Shown one piece after another: positions 54,536 to 63,009 of a DNA stretch of 64,000 nt (position 1 is its first letter; each line of letters starts with the position of its first letter). Location of the stretch: NCBI GenBank assembly GCA_019359325.1, contig JAHHHN010000003.1:186001-250000 (forward strand), in the 5' to 3' direction. This DNA is from Mojavia pulchra JT2-VF2 (lineage in GTDB: Bacteria; Cyanobacteriota; Cyanobacteriia; Cyanobacteriales; Nostocaceae). The notes under the pieces are model-generated. The model did not search any database and was not told the origin of the DNA. It saw only the letters and a program-made list of their open reading frames with translations. The position numbers were made by a program, and so were the translations under genes.

Positions 54536-55975
54536 ATGACATCAGAACGCAGAAAAATTATAGAAAATTCTATTTCGCTATTAATTAGTAGATTAACTCA
54601 AAGTATTACAACTTTTATATTAGTTGCATCTATTGCTCGTATTCTAGGCCCCTATAATCTGGGGCAATATACGCTTGCATTCACCTACTATATTCTTTTC
54701 ATGACCCTGACATCGCAAGGGTTTAAAACCTTGTTTACGCGGGAATTATCATGCAACCCGCAGCAAACACCAGTATATTTAGTAAATGGTACTTTATTGC
54801 AGTTTGTTTTCAGCATCATCGGTTATGTAGCAATGGTGTTGCTAGTATTTACATTACCCTATAATGCTGACACATCAATTGTTTGTTATATCTTGGGCTT
54901 GATGATTATTCCATTTTCTGTTTCTAACGTTACCGAAGCAATCTTTCAAGCTCAAGAGAAAATGTATTTAATTGCTATCAGTACAGTTCCCGTTTATATT
55001 TTGCGTACAATAATCATGATTTGGGCAATGAAGCTCAAATATGGCATAAATTTTGTGTGTGCAGGTCTAGTGATTTCAGAAGCATTAATTCTATTTTTTG
55101 AATGGGGACTTATATTACAGTTTATCAACCCTCAATGGCGGATTGACTGGAATTTTATCTGGCAGACTTTTAAATTTTCTCGGACATTTTTAGCTATTGA
55201 GGGTATAGCTATTTTAAAAGGTAGAATGCTAGTTATCATTTTATCTTTATTGTCGAGTGAAGTTATAGTTGGCTTGTATGGCTCAGTAGTTCAATTGATG
55301 CAGCCATTTGAAATTATTGCTTCTAGCCTTGTAGTAGCTGTATTTCCTAGTATGTCAAAGGCAGTGACATTAGGAAAAGAAAAGCAGCGTTTCATAGCTG
55401 AAAGTGTAATTGAGATATTGCAAGGCGTAGGATTACCATTAATTGTCGGACTATTGTTTATTGGAGGAGATATATTAACTTTAATCTATGGCGATCCTAA
55501 ATTTGTTGAGGGCGCTGTACCACTTAATATAATTGCCTTGGGGCTGGTAGCAGCTTCATTTACGCGTCCTTTGGGCTATTTGCTAGTAGCTAATGGTTTT
55601 GAGCGTGTTAATCTAATTGAAGTAACTAGCACAAGCGTATTAACTGGCTTAGTTGGCATACTACTGATATCGAAATATCAGCTGATGGGAGCCGCAATAA
55701 CTGTTCTGATAATCGAAATTGCTACCTCTGCTCAATATATATATGCCGTTTTTAATCGCCTATTCACTTTACATATATGGCGACTTTTAGTTCGTCCATT
55801 AATAATTAGTATTTTTATAGTATTTATATTTCTAATTTTAAAATTAATGAACGCAAATATTATTACGGAGATGCTTAGTGCTACTTTGGCTTACACTTTT
55901 TTTGTGACTATTATGGCTACTTATGCTGTTGGTGGCCCAAAGGTAGTTTTAGCAAAAGTTTTACCTAACAGATAA
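54536..55975 (+). CDS. Wzx-type polysaccharide flippase (MOP superfamily)
   Basis: Membrane protein of 479 residues with about 12-14 helices; would flip lipid-linked repeat units to the periplasmic side. Typical start: ENSISLLISRLTQSITTFILVASIARILG, then LGQYTLAFTYY and LTSQGFKTLFTRELS, which are characteristic of this family. First gene of a plus-strand run of polysaccharide genes. It starts 11 bases after the stop of the broken GT2 gene. Confidence 0.9.
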   Translation: MTSERRKIIENSISLLISRLTQSITTFILVASIARILGPYNLGQYTLAFTYYILFMTLTSQGFKTLFTRELSCNPQQTPVYLVNGTLLQFVFSIIGYVAMVLLVFTLPYNADTSIVCYILGLMIIPFSVSNVTEAIFQAQEKMYLIAISTVPVYILRTIIMIWAMKLKYGINFVCAGLVISEALILFFEWGLILQFINPQWRIDWNFIWQTFKFSRTFLAIEGIAILKGRMLVIILSLLSSEVIVGLYGSVVQLMQPFEIIASSLVVAVFPSMSKAVTLGKEKQRFIAESVIEILQGVGLPLIVGLLFIGGDILTLIYGDPKFVEGAVPLNIIALGLVAASFTRPLGYLLVANGFERVNLIEVTSTSVLTGLVGILLISKYQLMGAAITVLIIEIATSAQYIYAVFNRLFTLHIWRLLVRPLIISIFIVFIFLILKLMNANIITEMLSATLAYTFFVTIMATYAVGGPKVVLAKVLPNR

Positions 55976-56051
55976 ATGTATTTAATAATTTGAAAGTTCC
56001 ATTATAAAGACTATAACGTTGCAGTAATATTGGTTTTTTACAGAGGTATAA

Positions 56052-57149
56052 ATGACAGACATTGCCTTTTTTTTAATGGATCTTGGTGGTGGTGGAGCCG
56101 AAAAAGTGATGCTGACTTTAGCAGATGGATTTGCAGAACAAGGGCTAAAAGTAGATTTTGTGTTAGTGAAAGTTGAAGGAGACTACTTATCACTTATATC
56201 TCCCAAAGTACGACTAGTAAAACTGGAAGGTAAACGGCTAATAACGAGCCTTACTTTACTAGTGAATTATTTAAAACAGGAACAACCCAAAATCTTAATC
56301 TCTGCTTTAGAGGATACAAATACTATCGCCCTCTTAGCTAAAAAGTTAGCTAGTGTCTCTACTCGTGTAATTGTTACTGTACATAACCATATTTCTCGTA
56401 GTTGCCAAATGTCTACTCAACTAAAACGGCGACTAACACCTTTATTCGTTCGTTGGCTTTACCCTTGGGCTGACGCAATTGTAGCCGTATCTGAGGGAGT
56501 AGCTGAAGATGCCGCGCAAGTTAGTGGTTTAGCTTTAGAACAAATCAAGGTCATTCACAACCCCATTTATACCTCAGACTTAATAGAAAAATATCATCAA
56601 CCTGTCAATCATCCTTGGTTTTTGGACAAGCATCACCCTGTAATTTTAGGTGTAGGACGTTTGGAAAAACAGAAGGATTTTCCTACTCTCATTCGTGCCT
56701 TTGCTCTACTCCGACAGCAGTACCCAGCTAGATTAATGATTTTAGGTCAAGGTAAGGAACTTCCTTATTTAGAAACGCTAGTCAAAGAACTAAATATGGA
56801 AGAAGATGTGGCTTTTCCTGGTTTTGTTGCTAACCCATATGCTTACATGGCACAAGCTAAACTATTTGTACTTTCTTCAAGTTTTGAGGGTTTTGGCAAT
56901 GTGCTTGTAGAAGCTATGTTGGCAGGTACTCCAGTAGTTTCCACTGATTGCGAAAGTGGCCCAGCAGAAATTTTAGAAAACGGAAAGTACGGCAAGTTAG
57001 TAGCTGTAGGAGACGTTAATGGTTTGGCAGAAGCAATGATTAACACATTAAACAATCCTCCTGACTCTGAATTACTCGAACAAAGGGGGCGTGAATTTTC
57101 TCTAGAAGCGAATTTAGCACAGTATCAACAAGTTTTTAATTTTAATTAG
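56052..57149 (+). CDS. Glycosyltransferase family 4
   Basis: GT-B enzyme. N-terminal domain: FLMDLGGGGAEKVMLTLADGF, the Gly-rich acceptor/phosphate loop. C-terminal domain: ILGVGRLEKQKDFPTLIRAF and the donor-site motif SSFEGFGNVLVEAMLAGTPVVSTDC (E-x7-E). 365 aa. It lies in the polysaccharide run, 76 bp after the flippase gene. Donor sugar unknown. Confidence 0.92.
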   Translation: MTDIAFFLMDLGGGGAEKVMLTLADGFAEQGLKVDFVLVKVEGDYLSLISPKVRLVKLEGKRLITSLTLLVNYLKQEQPKILISALEDTNTIALLAKKLASVSTRVIVTVHNHISRSCQMSTQLKRRLTPLFVRWLYPWADAIVAVSEGVAEDAAQVSGLALEQIKVIHNPIYTSDLIEKYHQPVNHPWFLDKHHPVILGVGRLEKQKDFPTLIRAFALLRQQYPARLMILGQGKELPYLETLVKELNMEEDVAFPGFVANPYAYMAQAKLFVLSSSFEGFGNVLVEAMLAGTPVVSTDCESGPAEILENGKYGKLVAVGDVNGLAEAMINTLNNPPDSELLEQRGREFSLEANLAQYQQVFNFN

Positions 57150-57173
57150 ACGCTTATACTTAGGAGGTTTTTT

Positions 57174-58289
57174 ATGAAACTTAAAAAAATTTTAGTTACA
57201 GGAGATGATAATTTCATCTACCGCTATAAATCTTTGTTTACAGCTATCTCCAAAAATGCCATTGAATTAGATTATCTTCCGTTAAGCAAAGTATATCAAG
57301 ATAATTTTTTTGATGTCTTTATGCAATTTTTGTATAGATTTATTTACAAATTCTCTTTAAGTACAGCTGACAGATTGTTTCATAAAACCAAGCGAGCATA
57401 TATAGCTAAATCGCAGAAACTAGAGTTTAAGATCGGACAGCTAGAATATACTCCAGATTTAGTATTTCATATTTTTGGTATGTACAGCCCATTTTGGCAT
57501 AAATCAGACATTCCTTATGTTATGTATATAGATTACACCATGAATTTGGCTGCTCAAAATTGGTCTCCCTGGGCTCCTTTTAAAAATCAGGAAGAACTAG
57601 CAGATTGGATGGAATGTGAGCGTCAAGCTTATGAAAGAGCTTATCATATTTTCACCTTTAGCAATGTAGCAAAGAAATCTCTGATTGCAGATTATAATAT
57701 ACAGCCATACAAAATAAATGTTGTAGGTTCTTCTGGTAACTTTCAAGAATCTTATAAAGGAGAAAAAACTTTTGGTAGCCAGCAAATTTTGTTTAATGGT
57801 TCAGATTTTGAACGCAAAGGTGGCAATCTAGTTTTGGCAGCCTTTAAACAAGTTAAGCAGATAATTCCTAACGCAAAGCTAGTCATAATTGGTAAAAAAA
57901 TACTGATTGAAGAATCTGGAATTACTGGAATCATTAATCCAGGCAAGATATCTATTTCCGAATTACAAGATCTATTTTTAAAAACAGATTTAGTTGTTGC
58001 TCCTGCATATTGTGACCCTTTTCCAACATTTTTATTGGAAGCAATGAATTATGGAGTTCCCTGCGTAGTTACTAATAAAGATGGAATGCCAGAAATTGTT
58101 GAGCATCAAGTCGATGGTATTGTCATATCTGAAATGAAAGCAGATATTTTAGCAGAAGAAATTATCAATCTATTGCTTAATCCTACTTTACTAGAATCTT
58201 TCTCTAAAGCAGCTAGATGCAAAATGATAACCAAATATAAATGGGAAAATATAGCAAAGGAAATATTAAATATATTATCATCTAAATAA
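57174..58289 (+). CDS. Glycosyltransferase family 4, divergent N-terminus
   Basis: 371 residues. The C-terminal half is a normal GT4 donor domain: ILFNGSDFERKGGNLVLAAF, KLVIIGK, and AYCDPFPTFLLEAMNYGVPCVVTNKDG. The N-terminal half is unusual, with many aromatic and basic residues and little similarity to the other two GT4 proteins here. A strong AGGAGG at 57162-57167 precedes the ATG. It is 24 bp after the previous gene, so co-transcription is likely. Confidence 0.87.
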   Translation: MKLKKILVTGDDNFIYRYKSLFTAISKNAIELDYLPLSKVYQDNFFDVFMQFLYRFIYKFSLSTADRLFHKTKRAYIAKSQKLEFKIGQLEYTPDLVFHIFGMYSPFWHKSDIPYVMYIDYTMNLAAQNWSPWAPFKNQEELADWMECERQAYERAYHIFTFSNVAKKSLIADYNIQPYKINVVGSSGNFQESYKGEKTFGSQQILFNGSDFERKGGNLVLAAFKQVKQIIPNAKLVIIGKKILIEESGITGIINPGKISISELQDLFLKTDLVVAPAYCDPFPTFLLEAMNYGVPCVVTNKDGMPEIVEHQVDGIVISEMKADILAEEIINLLLNPTLLESFSKAARCKMITKYKWENIAKEILNILSSK

Positions 58290-58340
58290 ATAGGAGTTTC
58301 GCAAATAATATTTGATTTAATTAATAGTATCTGCAAACAA

Positions 58341-59618
58341 ATGAAAAAAATTTTGGCATTAGCAGAATACGGATTTACAATTTTATCATTAATGCTTTAT
58401 ACGGGAGGCCCCCTCACTGTCCTTACTTCTGGGGGTGTGAATGAAGGAGAAGCCGAATTTTATTCAGGAAGCGATAATAATTCTCTTGTAAAAATAGTAT
58501 TTTTGGCAATTTATTTTATCACCTTTGTGCTATTAACTGCTCGGTGGAAAAAGGTGGTTTATATGCTAAGTAAAGATAAATATATATTAATACTACTAGG
58601 CATCGCCTTAACTTCAATTTTGTGGTCTGCTAGGCCAGAAGCAACAATAGTGCGTTCTCTAGGTATAACTGGGACAACCTTATTTGGTCTTTACTTAGCT
58701 ACTCGCTACAGTTTGAAAGAGCAGATAGGTTTATTAGGTTGGATGTTTGCAATAGTATTATTGCTAAGTTTTCTGTTTGCTGTGGGATTACCCAAATATG
58801 GAATTATGGGAGGCATTCATGCAGGAGCTTGGCGAGGAATATATAACCATAAGAATGTTTTAGGTAAAATGATGGTTATTAGCACAACCATTTTTATCTT
58901 AAATTCTATTAGTGCAACTAAAAATCGATTAATACTATATTTAGGTTTGAGTTTATCAATAATCCTTATATTACTGTCAAGATCCTCTTCAGCAATGATA
59001 AATTCGATAATGATTATTGCTCTATTTTTGATATCTCACACTTGGCGATGGCGCTATGAAGTTTTGGTTCCCACATTCATAACCATAATCACTTTAATTA
59101 GCAGTATTTATATTTGGTTAATAGATAATTCTGAGGCGATATTTGCTGCTGTTGGTAAGGATGCAACTCTAACAGGGCGCACAGATTTGTGGAATTTGGT
59201 ATGGGATATGATTTGGAAAAGGCCTTGGTTAGGTTATGGCTATGGTGCTTTTTGGTTTGGAGGAGAAAGTAGTGTATCTAGCGAGCTTTGGAATGCTGCT
59301 GGTTGGATACCTCCAAACTCCCACAACGGGCTTTTAGATCTGTGGCTGAATGTTGGATTATTCGGAGTCATTATATTTGCACTAAGCTTTTGTAAAACTT
59401 TAACTAAAGCCTTTATCTGGTTGCGGTATAGTAAAACGTCAGAAGGATTTTGGCCATTAATATTTATCGTATATATGATTCAGTCTAACCTGACTGAGAG
59501 TGCATTAATGTTGCAAAATGATATTTTTTGGGTACTTTACGTAGCGGTAGCTTACTCTGTGCTGTTACCTATTCAAGAACCAATCTATACTAAAGAAAAA
59601 ATATTAATTAAAACTTAA
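58341..59618 (+). CDS. O-antigen ligase / Wzy-type polymerase family protein
   Basis: Multi-spanning membrane protein of 425 residues with about 11 helices. The long periplasmic loop after helix 8 or so has TGRTDLWNLVWDMIWKRPWLGYGYGAFW, then PNSHNGLLDLWLNVG with the His-Asn pair, the signature of Wzy_C / O-antigen ligases. Would polymerise repeat units or ligate them to an acceptor. Found between glycosyltransferase genes, fitting a Wzx/Wzy-dependent pathway. Confidence 0.9.
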   Translation: MKKILALAEYGFTILSLMLYTGGPLTVLTSGGVNEGEAEFYSGSDNNSLVKIVFLAIYFITFVLLTARWKKVVYMLSKDKYILILLGIALTSILWSARPEATIVRSLGITGTTLFGLYLATRYSLKEQIGLLGWMFAIVLLLSFLFAVGLPKYGIMGGIHAGAWRGIYNHKNVLGKMMVISTTIFILNSISATKNRLILYLGLSLSIILILLSRSSSAMINSIMIIALFLISHTWRWRYEVLVPTFITIITLISSIYIWLIDNSEAIFAAVGKDATLTGRTDLWNLVWDMIWKRPWLGYGYGAFWFGGESSVSSELWNAAGWIPPNSHNGLLDLWLNVGLFGVIIFALSFCKTLTKAFIWLRYSKTSEGFWPLIFIVYMIQSNLTESALMLQNDIFWVLYVAVAYSVLLPIQEPIYTKEKILIKT

Positions 59619-59678
59619 TAGTTTGAATTCGATTGTAATATTGAATCTAACAATATTATTCATAGGAATAGAAAAGTG

Positions 59679-60779
59679 ATGATACTTAAAATTATTATGG
59701 TTGGCTCTAGTCTAGAACAAAATGGAGGAATTGCAAGCTTTGAAAAACTTATATTAAAACATGCTCCTACTGATATTGAAATTCAGCATATTACTAGCCA
59801 TGATGAAGGTTCTATTGCACATAGACTGATAATATTTGTAAAAGCTTTAGTAAAGTTTTTGTGGAGACTGATATTTGAGCAAACAGATATTATATATCTT
59901 CAGATTTCAGAGGGTGGTAACCTTCTAAGAAAATCCATTTTTGCCCTGATTGCTTTTATTTTTCGCAAGCCAGTATTGTTGCACGCTCATGGAGCTGAAT
60001 TTCATCTCACTTACTCTCGGCTTCCTGAATGGGCAAAGCAATTGTTGAGCGGCATATTTCGTCGTTGCAGCGGTTTGATTGTTTTATCAAAAACGTGGAA
60101 AGATTACTACGTTCTGAATCTAGATTTAAACCCACAAAGAGTTTTTGTGCTACCTAATCCTGCTGAATTGCCTGTAGAAATTCCCCAACGGATGAATGCC
60201 AATCAAGTCACTCTACTCTTTTGCGGGCGTGTTGGTCAACGCAAGGGAACATTTGATTTAATTGAGGCGTTTGCCAATCTACCTGCTGAACAAAAAAACT
60301 GTGCAAAGCTAATTATCGCCGGAGATGGAGATATAGAACAAGGGCGCAAGTTAATTGAGAAACTAAATCTTACAGAACATATTACTTTTGCGGGTTGGGT
60401 AAACTCAGAACAACGAGACAAGCTGTTAGCTAAAGCGGATGTATTCCTATTGCCCTCTTACAATGAAGGTTTGCCGATGGCAATACTTGAAGCGATGAGT
60501 TGGGGATTGCCTGTAATTACTACACCAGTTGGAGGAATTCCTGAGCTAGTAGTTCATAATGAGAATGGTTTGCTGGTTAAACCTGGCGATATTCAACAGT
60601 TATCAGCAGCAATACTATCTTTAATTACTAATGAGGAATTAAGGTTGATACTGGGAAAAACTGCAAGAGAACGTGTGATGCCATACGACATTAAAAATTA
60701 TCTCAATTCTTTGTTCAATGTCTATAACTCAGTATTGACACAGGCAAAAAAACACAGTCTTTATGAATCAAAGGCATAG
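59679..60779 (+). CDS. Glycosyltransferase family 4
   Basis: 366 residues. N-terminal: IIMVGSSLEQNGGIASFEKL, then LLHAHGAEFHL with the conserved His-Ala-His. C-terminal: LFCGRVGQRKGTFDLIEAF and PSYNEGLPMAILEAMSWGLPVITTPVGG, the donor site. An alternative GTG at 59676 is directly before the ATG at 59679. Its 3' end overlaps the next gene by 17 bp. Third GT4 of the cluster. Confidence 0.92.
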   Translation: MILKIIMVGSSLEQNGGIASFEKLILKHAPTDIEIQHITSHDEGSIAHRLIIFVKALVKFLWRLIFEQTDIIYLQISEGGNLLRKSIFALIAFIFRKPVLLHAHGAEFHLTYSRLPEWAKQLLSGIFRRCSGLIVLSKTWKDYYVLNLDLNPQRVFVLPNPAELPVEIPQRMNANQVTLLFCGRVGQRKGTFDLIEAFANLPAEQKNCAKLIIAGDGDIEQGRKLIEKLNLTEHITFAGWVNSEQRDKLLAKADVFLLPSYNEGLPMAILEAMSWGLPVITTPVGGIPELVVHNENGLLVKPGDIQQLSAAILSLITNEELRLILGKTARERVMPYDIKNYLNSLFNVYNSVLTQAKKHSLYESKA

Positions 60780-61944
60780 ATTAATTGGCAGACGCAGTTT
60801 TTTATTCGGCTTAGGTAGCTTAGCAACTATGAGTGCTGTAGCAACGAGTAAAGCTGCTTATGAAAATCAGCAGATACAAGCGCTTTATGATCCCGACAGG
60901 AATTTTATAATTACTGAGGGATTTTCTTTAAAAGAACGTGCTGCTAAGAAAGGACTAATTTATGGAGCAGCGGCTCGGCAGATCGATCTCTCATCAAATG
61001 CTTCATATGCTGCTGCTATAGTTCAAAATTGCAGTATGCTCGTACCAGAATGGGAATTTAAATGGACTGCCGGCAATGCAACACTTCGTCCAAGTCCAGA
61101 TCGTTTTGATTTTAGCGCAGCCGATTGGATGGCTAACTTTGCTGCAACTCACGACCAATTGTTGCGCGGTCACACTTTAGTCTGGCATGATTCTTTACCA
61201 GAATGGTTTAAAACAAGTGTTAATAGTCGAAATGCAGCACAGCTATTAGAAAAGCACATTCAAACAGTTGTGAAACGCTACGCCGGAAAAATACATTCTT
61301 GGGATGTAGTGAATGAGGCTATTAGAACAGAAGATGGCAGAAATGACGGCTGGCGAATCACTCCCTGGTTAGAATTGTTGGGGCCAAATTATATTGACTT
61401 AGCTTTTCGTCTCACTGCTGCGGCTGATCCTCAAGCATTATTAGTTTACAACGATTTTGATTTAGATTATGACACTCCTGAACAGGAAGCAAAAAGAACG
61501 GCGGTACTAAAATTACTAGAGCGTTTACAGACTAAGCGTACACCGATTCATGCCGTTGGTATTCAAGCTCACTTGTTCCCTGGTGAGAATAAATTTAACC
61601 CAAGCAAGCTACGAAAATTTCTGCATGATGTAGCCAGTATGGGATTAAAAATTATGATTACAGAAATGGATGTAGCTGATAAAAAGCTGCCTACAGATGT
61701 AAAAGTCCGCGATCGCATCATCGCTGGAGTCTACGAAGATTATCTCTCAACCGTACTCGACGAACAAGCGGTTATTGCTGTAATCACGTGGGGATTGAGC
61801 GATCGCTATTCTTACGTCAGCCAATCTCAACCCAGATCTGATCGTGCTCCAGTTCGTCCTCTACCCCTTGATGCTCAAATGCAGCCCAAGCTAGCTTGGA
61901 ATGCGATCGCTCGTGCTTTTGACCACGCTCCCAGACGTAACTAA
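60763..61944 (+). CDS. Glycoside hydrolase family 10 (endo-xylanase-like)
   Basis: Would cleave beta-1,4-linked xylan-type chains in the envelope or outside. N-terminal RRSFLFGLGSLATMSAVATSKAA is a twin-Arg-like export signal. The TIM barrel has the acid/base Glu185 in WDVVNEAI and the nucleophile Glu301 in ITEMDVAD; WHDSLPEWF and RGHTLVWH are other GH10 marks. Length 393 aa is complete. The 17-bp overlap with the previous gene implies joint expression, so it probably acts on the polysaccharide made by this cluster rather than on plant material. Confidence 0.92.
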   Translation: MNQRHRLIGRRSFLFGLGSLATMSAVATSKAAYENQQIQALYDPDRNFIITEGFSLKERAAKKGLIYGAAARQIDLSSNASYAAAIVQNCSMLVPEWEFKWTAGNATLRPSPDRFDFSAADWMANFAATHDQLLRGHTLVWHDSLPEWFKTSVNSRNAAQLLEKHIQTVVKRYAGKIHSWDVVNEAIRTEDGRNDGWRITPWLELLGPNYIDLAFRLTAAADPQALLVYNDFDLDYDTPEQEAKRTAVLKLLERLQTKRTPIHAVGIQAHLFPGENKFNPSKLRKFLHDVASMGLKIMITEMDVADKKLPTDVKVRDRIIAGVYEDYLSTVLDEQAVIAVITWGLSDRYSYVSQSQPRSDRAPVRPLPLDAQMQPKLAWNAIARAFDHAPRRN

Positions 61945-62047
61945 AATTTTGCCTTGTAACTTTTCAAACATCCTCTAAGGTCATTGTTACAAGTTCTACT
62001 AGCACAGCCCAACATACACCGTCTGTCATTGATACTTTTTATGAAAC

Positions 62048-62818
62048 TTACAACTGTTGTGGAGTACCCAGCATTTGTAAAATCTTTTCCACCTGATCCA
62101 AACCTCCAACAAGCCGCCTGATTGGATGAGGCCAAACTTTGACAAGGGTAGGAGTTGCAGAAACCTGATCGATTTCTGCTTGTTCGGGATTAGTTAAAAC
62201 ATCAACAACTTTCAAAGTATAAGGTTGCAAGAGCGATTGCTCTAACAGTTCATGTAGATTATGAAGGATACGTTCAGTATTTGCACTATGCCCTGCAACA
62301 AACAGGCGCAGGACATAAGCTTGTGTTTTTACTTGCAACTTTTGTGTCCTGGTTGCCGGGTGATGGTACTTCACTGCTGTTTCGGCAATTCCTAAACGTA
62401 CAATCAAATCGTGGTCTTCCCAAAGTTGCGGAAATGAAGAGCGATAAGTTTCCAACACCATGCGATCGCACAACCCATCCTGCCAAGGCGCTGCTTGCCA
62501 TGTTAAATCCCCTGCGTCAAAAATGGCGTTCAGCACAGCCTGATGTCGCATAATTGCCGGATATGCTTCCGCAAAAGTTCGCACCTGTTGAGAGCGAGGA
62601 TCTAACCAGTGGTCAATAGTCGCCGTATAGCAAGGTACTAAAAAGTGAGGTAGTTCTGGTAAGTCTAAAATTTCTTGCAAAGCTGCACACAAATGTAAGT
62701 GCCATCGACCTTGCTTACTTGGATCGATACAGTAAATTAAATCTCCTCCAGGTGTAAATAGGGCAATACCTTTGAACAACTGGGGTTTAGATAGTCTGTT
62801 TGTAGTTAAATCAGTCAC
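62048..62818 (-). CDS. Protein with C-terminal KaiB-like domain
   Basis: The last 90 residues (about 165-252) match the KaiB thioredoxin-like fold: YVLRLFVAGHSANTERILHNL, YTLKVVDVLTNPEQAE, SATPTLVKVWPHPIRRLVG. In SasA the same fold is N-terminal, but here it is C-terminal and no histidine kinase domain is present. The first 160 residues (GIALFTPGGDLIYCIDPS, FAEAYPAIMRHQAVLNAI) are a domain not recognised. Predicted to bind KaiC or a similar protein; inference only. The start is a GTG at 62818. Confidence 0.78.
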   Translation of the reverse strand: MTDLTTNRLSKPQLFKGIALFTPGGDLIYCIDPSKQGRWHLHLCAALQEILDLPELPHFLVPCYTATIDHWLDPRSQQVRTFAEAYPAIMRHQAVLNAIFDAGDLTWQAAPWQDGLCDRMVLETYRSSFPQLWEDHDLIVRLGIAETAVKYHHPATRTQKLQVKTQAYVLRLFVAGHSANTERILHNLHELLEQSLLQPYTLKVVDVLTNPEQAEIDQVSATPTLVKVWPHPIRRLVGGLDQVEKILQMLGTPQQL

Positions 62819-62914
62819 AGGAACAAGAGAAGTAAACAGTGCAAAGTAAAAAGTTTTGTCTTTTACCTCAATACCTTAGCCAATTTTGTGAAACGCCCAC
62901 AGGCTGAAATCCAC

Positions 62915-62938
62915 AAAAGGCTGCGGAAGCAGCCTTTG
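62915..62938 (-). terminator. Hairpin terminator downstream of pilT
   Basis: AAAGGCTGC, a 4-base loop and GCAGCCTTT form a 9-bp stem. It lies 72 bp after the pilT stop on the minus strand, just before the KaiB-like gene. A smaller hairpin (ACACCC-TAGA-GGGTGT) lies near 62950. T-rich sequence after it is short, so the assignment is moderate. Confidence 0.6.
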
Positions 62939-63009
62939 TTCGTATAGCAACACCCTAGAAGGGTGTGGATTTTGGTAAAGTTATTATTACTTTTTACCTT
63001 TTACTGTAA

